A DNA stretch of 64,000 bases, taken from the NCBI GenBank assembly GCA_963738545.1, contig CAVTXA010000009.1, positions 496,001-560,000 of the forward strand, read 5' to 3'. The stretch is from Bog-756 sp963738545 (GTDB taxonomy: Bacteria; Actinomycetota; Acidimicrobiia; Acidimicrobiales; RAAP-2). Positions 9,025 to 16,541 of this stretch are shown here, piece by piece; the first letter of the stretch is position 1, and each line of letters starts with the position of its first letter. The position numbers were made by a program, and so were the translations under genes. The notes under the pieces were generated by a model that was given only the letters and a program-made list of their open reading frames with translations, was not told the DNA's origin and did no database searches.

Positions 9025-9570
9025 ATGTCCACATACTCCGTCCGGGTCTACGGCGATCCGGTGTTGAAGCAGGTGGCGCGAGACGTCGAGCAGTTCGACG
9101 GCTCGTTGGCGCGCCTGGTGGAGGACATGGTCGAGACCATGTACGCCTCCGAGGGTGCGGGTCTGGCCGCTCCCCAGGTGGGTGTGCAAAAGCGCCTGTT
9201 CGTGTACGACGTGGGCGAGGGACCCGAGGCCATCGTCAACCCGGTCATCGTGGAGACGGACGGCGAGTGGTATCACGACGAGGGGTGCCTCTCCATCCCC
9301 GGCCTCCGGCTGGGCCTGGTCCGACCCGACCGCGTCCATCTCCGCGGCCACGGCATCGACGGCAATGAGCTATCCATCGAGGCGGACGAGTTCCTCGGCC
9401 GGGTGTTCCAACACGAGGTCGACCATCTCGACGGCGTCCTCATGGTCGAGCGCCTGGAGGACGACATGCGCAAGCAGGCGCTGCGGGTCCTGCGGGACCG
9501 GGCCCTGGGCCTCGACACCTCGGCCATGGAGGCCAAGCTGGTCTCGGCGGGGAGCGACCGGGAAGTCTGA
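9025..9570 (+). CDS. def: Peptide deformylase
   Basis: 181 residues. Removes the N-formyl group from nascent proteins, using Fe2+ or another metal. All three signature motifs are present: GAGLAAPQVG near residue 45, EGCLSIPG (metal-ligand Cys) near residue 90, and QHEVDHLDG (two His ligands and catalytic Glu) near residue 131. It is followed by fmt, the enzyme that adds the formyl group. The start is fixed by the -10 box 6 nt upstream. Confidence 0.96.
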   Translation: MSTYSVRVYGDPVLKQVARDVEQFDGSLARLVEDMVETMYASEGAGLAAPQVGVQKRLFVYDVGEGPEAIVNPVIVETDGEWYHDEGCLSIPGLRLGLVRPDRVHLRGHGIDGNELSIEADEFLGRVFQHEVDHLDGVLMVERLEDDMRKQALRVLRDRALGLDTSAMEAKLVSAGSDREV

Positions 9571-9601
9571 GCGGGTCGCCGTGCCGACCGTGGCGGCCCG
9601 A

Positions 9602-9607
9602 TAACGT
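9602..9607 (+). promoter_or_regulatory. -10 element of fmt (leaderless)
   Basis: TAACGT lies 8 nt before the fmt ATG. Confidence 0.45.
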
Positions 9608-9615
9608 CCCGTCCC

Positions 9616-10509
9616 ATGGCCCGCCTGGTGTTTCTGGGGACCCCCGAGGCGGCGGTGGAGCCGTTGCGTACGCTGGTGCGAGCCGGACACGACGTGGCCC
9701 TCGTGGTGACCAGGCCCGACAAGCGCCGCGGTCGGGGAGGCGCACTCCTGCCCAGTCCGGTGAAGCAGGCCGCCACCGCACTGGGTCTCGAGGTGACCGA
9801 TTCGCTCGACACCGCCCCGACCGTCGGGGCGGAACTGGGGGTGGTGGTGGCCTACGGCCGGATCATCCCGGTGGCCGTGCTCGAGCGACTCCCCATGGTC
9901 AACCTCCACTTCTCCCTCCTGCCCCGCTGGCGCGGGGCGGCCCCGGTGGAGCGGGCCATCCTGGAGGACGACGCCGAGACCGGGGTGTGCCTCATGGCCG
10001 TGGAGGCGGGCCTCGACACCGGGGGGATTTACGCTGAGATGGCCACGACCATCGAGGACGACGAGACGGCCGAGGAACTCCGGTCCCGTCTGGTCGACCT
10101 CGGGTGCCTCCTCCTCGATCAGCACCTCACCCGGGGCCGGGCCGGCCTGCCGCTGCCCCGCGACCAGGTGGGCACGCCCTCCTACGCCGAGAAGGTGCTC
10201 CCCGGCGAACGCGAGCTCCGATGGGTCGAGCCCGCATCCCAACTCCGTCGCGTGGTTCGCATCGGTCGGGCCTGGACCACCTTCCGCGGCCGCCGTCTCG
10301 GGGTGCTGGCGGCGGCCCGGGTGGCCGACGAGGACGGCATCGTCCCACCGGCGGGTCCGCCGGGCACCCTGGACGGTGCCGATGTCTGGGCCGGGGGTGG
10401 GTCGCGGCTGCGGCTGGTCACCGTGCAGCCCGAGGGGAAGCGACCCATGCCGGCCGACGAGTGGCTACGCGGCGCGCGCCCCGGGCCCGGTGAGCGTCTG
10501 GGGCCGTGA
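9616..10509 (+). CDS. fmt: Methionyl-tRNA formyltransferase
   Basis: 297 residues. Formylates initiator Met-tRNA with 10-formyl-tetrahydrofolate. The N-terminal domain starts RLVFLGTPEAAVEPL and has the catalytic region VNLHFSLLPRWRGAAPVERAI followed by TGVCLMAVEAGLDTGGIY. The C-terminal OB-like domain includes RAWTTFRGRRLGVL. The last codon overlaps an in-frame GTG of the next ORF, but I place the rpe start further downstream. The rsmB/sun gene often found between fmt and rpe in actinobacteria is absent here. Confidence 0.95.
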   Translation: MARLVFLGTPEAAVEPLRTLVRAGHDVALVVTRPDKRRGRGGALLPSPVKQAATALGLEVTDSLDTAPTVGAELGVVVAYGRIIPVAVLERLPMVNLHFSLLPRWRGAAPVERAILEDDAETGVCLMAVEAGLDTGGIYAEMATTIEDDETAEELRSRLVDLGCLLLDQHLTRGRAGLPLPRDQVGTPSYAEKVLPGERELRWVEPASQLRRVVRIGRAWTTFRGRRLGVLAAARVADEDGIVPPAGPPGTLDGADVWAGGGSRLRLVTVQPEGKRPMPADEWLRGARPGPGERLGP

Positions 10510-10527
10510 GCGCCACCACCTCACCGG

Positions 10528-10533
10528 TAGGCT
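10528..10533 (+). promoter_or_regulatory. -10 element of rpe (leaderless)
   Basis: TAGGCT lies 8 nt before the rpe ATG at 10542. The same hexamer and spacing recur before the aldolase gene at 48096. Confidence 0.55.
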
Positions 10534-10541
10534 CACCCACC

Positions 10542-11249
10542 ATGGCGACCGACCCCGCACCCGCCGAGATGCGACCCGAGATGCGGGTGGCGCCCTCGAT
10601 CCTCTCGGCCGACTTCGGCAGCCTGTCCGACGCCGTTGCCGTGGTGTCGCCCGGCACCTCGTGGCTCCATGTCGACGTCATGGACGGCCACTTCGTTCCC
10701 AACCTGACCGTCGGGCCGCCGGTGGTGGCGTCGCTCCGCGACCACACCGACCTCTTCTTCGATACCCACCTCATGATCACCGACCCGGGCCGGTTCCTCG
10801 AGGCGTTCCGTGACGCCGGCTCGGACGGGTGCACCGTGCACGTGGAGGTGGGCGACACCGATCAGCACATCGCCCAGATGCGGGAGCTCGGCCTCCGGGT
10901 GGGGCTGGCCGCCAATCCCGACACGCCGTTCGAGGCCCTCGAGCCCTTCCTCGACCAGGTCGACCTGATCCTGTGCATGACGGTCTTTCCCGGCTTCGGG
11001 GGGCAGTCCTTCATCGCCGACGTGATGCCCAAGGTCCGCCAGGTCCGTTCGGCCGCCGACCGTGCCGGTCTCTCCCTCGATGTGGAAGTCGACGGGGGCA
11101 TCGACACCGACACCGTGGTGGACGCGGCCCGCTCGGGAGCCAATGTCTTCGTGGCCGGCTCGGCCGTGTTCGGCCGGGCCCATCCTCTGGCCGCGGCCGA
11201 GGAGATCCTGCGCGTCGCTGTCAGCACCGTGGCAGGTGGGCCGTCCTGA
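10542..11249 (+). CDS. rpe: Ribulose-phosphate 3-epimerase
   Basis: 235 residues. Interconverts ribulose 5-phosphate and xylulose 5-phosphate in the pentose phosphate pathway. TIM-barrel motifs: VAPSILSADFG (residues ~15-25), LHVDVMDGHFVPNLTVGP (metal ligands), HLMITDP, MTVFPGFGGQSF and VDGGIDTDT. The ATG at 10542 is supported by the -10 box 8 nt upstream; a GTG at 10506 overlapping fmt would add 12 residues without family support. Next to the riboflavin genes it supplies pentose phosphate balance. Confidence 0.94.
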   Translation: MATDPAPAEMRPEMRVAPSILSADFGSLSDAVAVVSPGTSWLHVDVMDGHFVPNLTVGPPVVASLRDHTDLFFDTHLMITDPGRFLEAFRDAGSDGCTVHVEVGDTDQHIAQMRELGLRVGLAANPDTPFEALEPFLDQVDLILCMTVFPGFGGQSFIADVMPKVRQVRSAADRAGLSLDVEVDGGIDTDTVVDAARSGANVFVAGSAVFGRAHPLAAAEEILRVAVSTVAGGPS

Positions 11250-11302
11250 GCCCAGGAGACGACGTCCCGGGAACCCATGAGGACGGGGCCGACGCCCGCT
11301 GG

Positions 11303-12301
11303 ATGGCGCGCGCCGTCGAGGCGGCGGAGTCGGTCCGGGGCCGCACATCGCCCAATCCCTGGGTAGGGGCGGTGGTGGTGCCCGATGGGTCCGCCGACAC
11401 TGGGTACTTCGTCGGGGCCACGGCACCTCCCGGAGGGGCCCATGCCGAGGTGTCGGCGCTACGAGCGGCGGGGGAGCGGGCCCGGTCGGGCACCCTGTAT
11501 GTCACCCTGGAGCCGTGTTCCCACCACGGTCGCACACCACCGTGCACCGAGGCGATCCTGGCCTCAGGCGTCCGGCGGGTGGTGGTGGGCATCGGTGACC
11601 CCGACCCTCTGGTCGACGGGGCCGGGATCGCCGCCCTGCGCTCGGCGGGCGTCGACGTCGAGGTCGGCGTGGGAGGTGAGGTCGTCTCGGACCAGCTGGC
11701 CCCCTACGTGAAGCACCGGAGGACGGGCCGGCCGTGGGTGGTGCTGAAGCTGGCCGCCACCCTCGACGGGGGCACGGCCGCCCCGGACGGGACGAGCCAG
11801 TGGATCACCGGTGACGAGGCCCGGCTGGACGCCCACCGCCTCCGGTCCCGCTCCGACGCCGTGCTGGTCGGGGCGGGCACGGTGCGGACCGACGATCCCG
11901 CACTCACCGTGCGACTGCCCCGGGACGATCCCTGGTTCCGGGAACCCGATGCCCAGCCCCTCCGCGTCGTCCTCGGCTCGGTGCCGGCCGGTGCCGCCGT
12001 GGCCCCGGCGCTCGAGCTCACCGGTGACCTCACCGGGGTACTGGAGGAACTGGGTCGCCGGGACGTCTTGTCCGTCCTGGTGGAGGGAGGGGCCACGGTG
12101 GCCCATGCCTTCCACGCGTCGGGCCTGGTGGACAGCTATGTGCTCTATCTGGCCCCGGCGCTCTTCGGGGGCGGCGACGCCCGGCCGCTCTTCGACGGCC
12201 CCGGGGCACCGTCGATCGACCGTCTATGGCGGGGAACACTGCACTCGGTGACTAGCCTGGGGGGTGATCTCCGGGTCGAATTGCGTGGTGATTCGCCCTG
12301 A
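11303..12301 (+). CDS. ribD: Riboflavin biosynthesis deaminase/reductase
   Basis: About 332 residues from the first in-frame ATG. Deaminates the GTP cyclohydrolase II product, then reduces the ribosyl chain. The deaminase domain has GRTSPNPWVGAVVV, the zinc ligands HAEVSAL and PCSHHGRTPPC. The reductase domain has VLKLAATLDG, SQWITGDEARLDAH and VLVEGGATVAHAF. The start is unclear: the frame is open upstream to a CTG (11246) that overlaps the rpe stop, and an AGGAG at 11253 has no standard start codon behind it. The ATG at 11303 gives MARAVEAAESVRGRTSPNP, which fits the family N-terminus. Confidence 0.9.
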   Translation: MARAVEAAESVRGRTSPNPWVGAVVVPDGSADTGYFVGATAPPGGAHAEVSALRAAGERARSGTLYVTLEPCSHHGRTPPCTEAILASGVRRVVVGIGDPDPLVDGAGIAALRSAGVDVEVGVGGEVVSDQLAPYVKHRRTGRPWVVLKLAATLDGGTAAPDGTSQWITGDEARLDAHRLRSRSDAVLVGAGTVRTDDPALTVRLPRDDPWFREPDAQPLRVVLGSVPAGAAVAPALELTGDLTGVLEELGRRDVLSVLVEGGATVAHAFHASGLVDSYVLYLAPALFGGGDARPLFDGPGAPSIDRLWRGTLHSVTSLGGDLRVELRGDSP

Positions 12302-12340
12302 GGACCTGCCAACCGAGTCGAGAAATTGCCTAAGGCCAGC

Positions 12341-12405
12341 CCGATGCCGGCCGACACTAGAAGAGGGTCGGTGTCATGGCCCCGTGCCGACACCGACGGC
12401 ATCGG
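12341..12405 (+). promoter_or_regulatory. Structured leader upstream of ribBA
   Basis: Two nested inverted repeats: outer arms 12341-12349 and 12397-12405 (CCGATGCCG / CGGCATCGG) and inner arms 12367-12375 and 12389-12397 (GTCGGTGTC / GACACCGAC). A weaker alternative partner for the inner 5' arm lies at 12353-12357. It does not resemble the FMN riboswitch. It ends ~70 nt before ribBA. Confidence 0.4.
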
Positions 12406-12473
12406 ACACGAAAACAGAGCGCCGGATGCCTGCACCGGGTACGACGCGCCGAACAGAGGGAGACCAGGGGTCG

Positions 12474-13694
12474 ATGCCCTTTTCAGCAGTGGAGGATGCC
12501 ATCGCCGCGGTGGGCCGCGGCGAGATCGTGGTCGTGGTCGACGACGAGGACCGCGAGAACGAGGGCGACCTGATCATGGCGGCCGACGCCGTCACCCCCG
12601 AGAAGATCGCCTTCTTCTTGGACCACACGTCCGGGCTGATCTGCGTACCGCTCACCCCCGAACGGGTGGAGCACCTCGACCTCCCCTTGATGGTCACCTC
12701 CAACACCGAGGCGCAGCGGACGGCCTTCACGGTGAGTGTGGACTACCGGCACGGCACCACGACGGGCATCTCGGCCGAGGACCGGGCCGCCACCATCAAG
12801 GCCCTGTGCGATCCCCACATCCGTCCGGCCGACCTCAACCGACCGGGCCACGTCTTCCCCCTTCGCTACCGACCCGGTGGCGTGCTCAAGCGGGCCGGCC
12901 ACACCGAGGCCGCCGTGGACCTCGCCCGGGCGGCCGGCATGTCCCCGGCCGGCGTGTTGTGCGAGGTCGTCACCGACGACAAGACGGGGATGGCCCGGCT
13001 GCCCGAACTCACCGAGTTCGCCGCCAAGCACGGCCTCCATCTGATCTCCATCGCCGACCTCATCCGGTACCGCCGCCACAAGGACAAGCTGGTGCGTCGC
13101 ATCGCCGATGCCCGGGTGCCCACCGACTTCGGTGAGTTCACCGTCTACGCCTACGAATCGGTCCTGGACGGCGAGCACCACGTGGCCCTGGTCAAAGGGG
13201 AGGTCTCCGGCCGGGAGAACACCCTGGTGCGGGTGCACTCCGAGTGCCTCACCGGCGACGTGTTCGGCTCGGTGCGGTGCGACTGTGGGCCCCAGCTCCA
13301 CGGAGCCATGGCCGCCATCAACGAGAACGGCAGCGGGGTCATCGTCTACCTGCGGGGTCACGAGGGTCGGGGCATCGGCCTGGCCCACAAGCTCCGGGCC
13401 TACAACCTGCAAGAGGAGGGGTTCGACACCGTCGACGCCAATCTGGAGCTGGGCCTGCCCGCCGACTCCCGCGAGTACGGGATCGGGGCACAGATCCTGG
13501 TCGATCTGGGAGTCACGACCATGCGCCTGATGACCAACAACCCGACCAAGTACGGCGGCCTCGAGGGCTTCGGCCTCGACATCGTGGAGCGCGTGAACAT
13601 CCAGTCCACCCCGACGCCGGAGAACATCGAGTACCTGCGGACCAAGCGCGAGCGGATGGGCCACCTGCTCGAAGGCCTCGATGACGTCCTCTGA
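12474..13694 (+). CDS. ribBA: Bifunctional DHBP synthase / GTP cyclohydrolase II
   Basis: 406 residues, both entry reactions of riboflavin synthesis. The RibB half (residues ~1-205) makes dihydroxybutanone phosphate from ribulose 5-phosphate and has the acidic DDEDRENEGD loop and RPGHVFPLR. The RibA half has the zinc cysteines SECLTGDVFGSVRCDCG, RGHEGRGIGL and TNNPTKYGGLEGFGL. Its last 14 nt overlap ribH. It is separated from ribD by 172 bp containing a structured leader, so it may have its own control. Confidence 0.95.
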   Translation: MPFSAVEDAIAAVGRGEIVVVVDDEDRENEGDLIMAADAVTPEKIAFFLDHTSGLICVPLTPERVEHLDLPLMVTSNTEAQRTAFTVSVDYRHGTTTGISAEDRAATIKALCDPHIRPADLNRPGHVFPLRYRPGGVLKRAGHTEAAVDLARAAGMSPAGVLCEVVTDDKTGMARLPELTEFAAKHGLHLISIADLIRYRRHKDKLVRRIADARVPTDFGEFTVYAYESVLDGEHHVALVKGEVSGRENTLVRVHSECLTGDVFGSVRCDCGPQLHGAMAAINENGSGVIVYLRGHEGRGIGLAHKLRAYNLQEEGFDTVDANLELGLPADSREYGIGAQILVDLGVTTMRLMTNNPTKYGGLEGFGLDIVERVNIQSTPTPENIEYLRTKRERMGHLLEGLDDVL

Positions 13695-14268
13695 CCTCAC
13701 CCTCCTGCCCGACGACGCCAAGAGCCGGGCCTCGGCCCGGGTGGGGACGTCCATCGACGGATCACCGCACGAGGGGGCAGGCGCCCCCGCCGCCGTGCGG
13801 GTGGGACTGGCCTGTGCCGAGTTCAACGGGGGCATCACCGACCGTCTGCTGACCGGTGCCCTCGACGCGCTGGACGAGGCGGGCTGCGATCTGGCCCGGG
13901 CCGTCGTCGTGTGGGCCCCGGGCGCCTTCGAGCTGCCCGTGGTGGCCCAGAAGCTGGCTCTGTCCGAGTCGGTGGACGCGGTGATCTGTCTCGGCGCGGT
14001 CATCCGGGGCGACACCGGCCACTATGACTTCGTGGCCGGCGAGTGTGCCGCGGGTCTCCAGCGCGTCCAGCTCGACACGGGTGTCCCCGTCGTATTCGGG
14101 GTCCTGACCACCGACACCGTGGATCAGGCCCTGGTGCGCTCGGACGATGACGAGGCCAACAAGGGCCGGGAGGCGGCCCTCACGGCCCTGGCCACCGTGG
14201 CCGCCCTCTCGTCGGTGGCGTCGCTCTCGGCCGGGTCCCGGGTCGGATTCTCGGTGGGGAGGCGCTGA
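13681..14268 (+). CDS. ribH: Lumazine synthase (riboflavin synthase beta chain)
   Basis: 195 residues. Condenses dihydroxybutanone phosphate with the RibD-derived pyrimidine to give 6,7-dimethyl-8-ribityllumazine. Conserved motifs: AEFNGGITDRLL, VWAPGAFELPVVAQ, CLGAVIRGDTGHYDFV and FGVLTTDTVDQAL. An N-terminal extension of ~40 residues precedes the fold. The ATG lies inside the end of ribBA, which indicates translational coupling. The stop overlaps the hisG ATG (TGATG). Confidence 0.94.
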   Translation: MTSSDLTLLPDDAKSRASARVGTSIDGSPHEGAGAPAAVRVGLACAEFNGGITDRLLTGALDALDEAGCDLARAVVVWAPGAFELPVVAQKLALSESVDAVICLGAVIRGDTGHYDFVAGECAAGLQRVQLDTGVPVVFGVLTTDTVDQALVRSDDDEANKGREAALTALATVAALSSVASLSAGSRVGFSVGRR

Positions 14269-15164
14269 TGCTCCGGCTGGTCCTGCCCAAGGGCTCCCTC
14301 GAGAAGGCCACGCTCGAGCTGTTCGCCGCCGCCGACCTCAGTGTCACCCGATCCTCGGAGGTCGACTACCGGGCCACCATCGACGATCCCCGGGTGGACG
14401 AGGTGCGCATCCTGCGACCCCAGGAGATCCCCCTCTATGTGGCCGACGGCCTCTTCGACGTCGGCATCACCGGCCGTGACTGGGTGGAGGAGCGGGGGAG
14501 CGCGGTGACCTCGCTCGGGGTCCTCCAGTACTCCAAGGCCACCGCCAACCCCGTCCGGGTGGTGCTGGCCGTTCCCGCCGACTCCCCGGTGACCTCGGTG
14601 GCCGATCTGGCCCACGCCGGCACCGGACCCGGGGGATCGGTCCGGGTGGCCACCGAGTACCCCGAGCTGACCGCCCGCTATCTCTCCCGGCACGGGGTGA
14701 AGGCCGAGGTGAGCCTGTCCTACGGCGCCACCGAGGCCAAGGTTCCCGATATCGCCGACTGCGTGGTGGAGATCACCGAGACCGGTCGGGCGCTGCGCGC
14801 CGCCGGACTCACGATCGTGGAGACCCTGCTGGTCTCGCACACCGAGCTGATCGCCAACCCGGTGGCCGCCGCCGACAGGGACAAGCGCCATGCCATGGAG
14901 CAGCTGTTGATCCTGCTGCAGGGGGCCTTGGAGGCCCGGGGCAAGGTCCTGGTCAAGCTCAATGTGCCCGCCGAGCAGCTCCCCGGGGTCATCGAGGTCC
15001 TGCCGTCGTTGCGATCCCCGACCGTCTCGGAGCTGTTCGGTGGTGGAGGGTTCGCCGTCGAGACCGTGGTGCCGAAGTCGGAGATCAACGTGCTGATCCC
15101 GGCCCTCAAGGACCGCGGAGCCACCGACATCATCGAACTGGCCCTGTCCAAGATCGTCCACTGA
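14268..15164 (+). CDS. hisG: ATP phosphoribosyltransferase, long form
   Basis: 298 residues. First step of histidine synthesis, joining ATP and PRPP. It starts LRLVLPKGSLEKATLELF and has DVGITGRDWVEE, the PRPP-binding GATEAKVPDIADCVVEIT region and a C-terminal regulatory domain (~residues 215-298), so it is the HisZ-independent long form. It overlaps ribH by one base. The hisE gene that often accompanies hisG in actinobacteria is not next to it. Confidence 0.94.
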   Translation: MLRLVLPKGSLEKATLELFAAADLSVTRSSEVDYRATIDDPRVDEVRILRPQEIPLYVADGLFDVGITGRDWVEERGSAVTSLGVLQYSKATANPVRVVLAVPADSPVTSVADLAHAGTGPGGSVRVATEYPELTARYLSRHGVKAEVSLSYGATEAKVPDIADCVVEITETGRALRAAGLTIVETLLVSHTELIANPVAAADRDKRHAMEQLLILLQGALEARGKVLVKLNVPAEQLPGVIEVLPSLRSPTVSELFGGGGFAVETVVPKSEINVLIPALKDRGATDIIELALSKIVH

Positions 15165-15167
15165 GCC

Positions 15168-16541
15168 ATGTCGCCCGAGTCGACCATCTGGAGCGGACCC
15201 TCGGCCCGGGTCCCCGCTGGCCGGAATCCTCTGGTGGGGGACGTGGCCGAGTTCGACGATCCCCGTGGCCTCGGCGTCATCGAGTTCGGGACCGGTCACC
15301 GGATCGACTTCCACTGCACGGCGATCACCGACGGTTCCCGGCACATCGACGTGGGGACGGTGGTGGCCTTCGAAGTCTCGGCGGGCCGCCTCGGCCGCCT
15401 CGAGGCCCACTCGGTGCGCCCGCTGCCGGGCGTGGCGCAACCGGGCGCGACGCTGGCCCCCACCGGCGTGGTGTCGAACGTCGGGACCGCCGATCCTCGA
15501 CCCGAGCCCGATGCCGGAGGGGTCGCCCTCGAACCGAACGCCACCCAACCGACCGTTGTCGAACCGACCGATGACGAGCCCACGCAGGTCGAGCCCCCGT
15601 ACGTCGAACCGACCTACGGGGAGCCGACGTACGCCGAATCGACGTCTGCCGGACCGGTGGGCGAGACCGGTGTCCCGGGCGAGGGGAACGACGAGGACGA
15701 GGACACCGGGGAGCCGTCGGCTTACGAGGAGGCCGGCCTCGACGTTCCCATCGAGCTCCCCGGACGGGAGGCCCTGCGTCAGGAGTTGGAGCGGCACGCC
15801 CAACGCACCGTTCCCGCCGCCGCAGCCGCGGCGGCCTCCGCCGCGGTCGAGCGGGGACCGGTGGTCACCCCGCCCGCCCCACCGGTCGATCCTCCGCCGG
15901 TGGCCGACGCCACCATCACCCCGGTAGTGCCGGCACCCCCGTCGGAGGCTCCCGAGATGGTGACGGCGGCACCCGTCTGGGTCCCGCCCGTGGACGGTAG
16001 CCCGACGGCTGTCGGGCTGACGCCGACGGACCGGTGGAGGGCCGTCGACTCGGACGCCACCCTCGCCGCCAGTCAATGGCCGCTCGGTGGGCCGCATGGG
16101 CGGACCGCCATGGAGACCGCCGGCTTCGACCCTCCAGTCCCCACCTCCGGCGGACCCGGACCGGCCCTGGTCTCCACACCCGAGCCCGATGTGTTCGATC
16201 AGCCAGGGGCGCCGGAGCCGGGGTTGCCATCGGCCGGGGAGTCCCCTGATCCCTCCGCCGCCTCCGAGGCTCCCGGCTCGGGTGAGCGGGGCGACGTGAC
16301 ACCTCCCATGGGCACCCCGTCTACCTCGGCCGGGGCGTCGGGGCCACCACCGTCGGGCACCGTGGCGCCGTCCCCTCCCGCCCCGCCCGCTCCGGATGTC
16401 GCAGCGTCACCGGCCTCGACGCCGGTCGGATCGCCCCACCCGAACTTCTGGACGCCCATCGCCAGGCCGTCATCGGGTCCGCCGCCCACCTGGCGCACCC
16501 CGGTCACTCCCCGGACCCCGCCTCCACCCGACGGCGACTGA
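15168..16541 (+). CDS. Cold-shock-domain-like protein with long Pro-rich tail
   Basis: 457 residues, 3 nt after hisG. Residues ~22-88 resemble a divergent cold-shock OB fold: GDVAEFDDPRGLGVIEF, then IDFHCTAI where CSPs have DVFVHFSAI, and VGTVVAFEV. The rest is low complexity: EPT/EPTY-type repeats at ~125-155, an acidic patch, a short helix around ALRQELERHAQRTV, then a Pro/Ala/Ser-rich tail to the end. Nucleic-acid binding is plausible from the N-terminus; the tail has no known role. The last 343 bp overlap the convergent MFS gene. Confidence 0.65.
   Translation: MSPESTIWSGPSARVPAGRNPLVGDVAEFDDPRGLGVIEFGTGHRIDFHCTAITDGSRHIDVGTVVAFEVSAGRLGRLEAHSVRPLPGVAQPGATLAPTGVVSNVGTADPRPEPDAGGVALEPNATQPTVVEPTDDEPTQVEPPYVEPTYGEPTYAESTSAGPVGETGVPGEGNDEDEDTGEPSAYEEAGLDVPIELPGREALRQELERHAQRTVPAAAAAAASAAVERGPVVTPPAPPVDPPPVADATITPVVPAPPSEAPEMVTAAPVWVPPVDGSPTAVGLTPTDRWRAVDSDATLAASQWPLGGPHGRTAMETAGFDPPVPTSGGPGPALVSTPEPDVFDQPGAPEPGLPSAGESPDPSAASEAPGSGERGDVTPPMGTPSTSAGASGPPPSGTVAPSPPAPPAPDVAASPASTPVGSPHPNFWTPIARPSSGPPPTWRTPVTPRTPPPPDGD

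Noticed and set aside
12302..12473. FMN riboswitch before ribBA
   Set aside because: The conserved FMN aptamer segments are absent, although the leader is structured.
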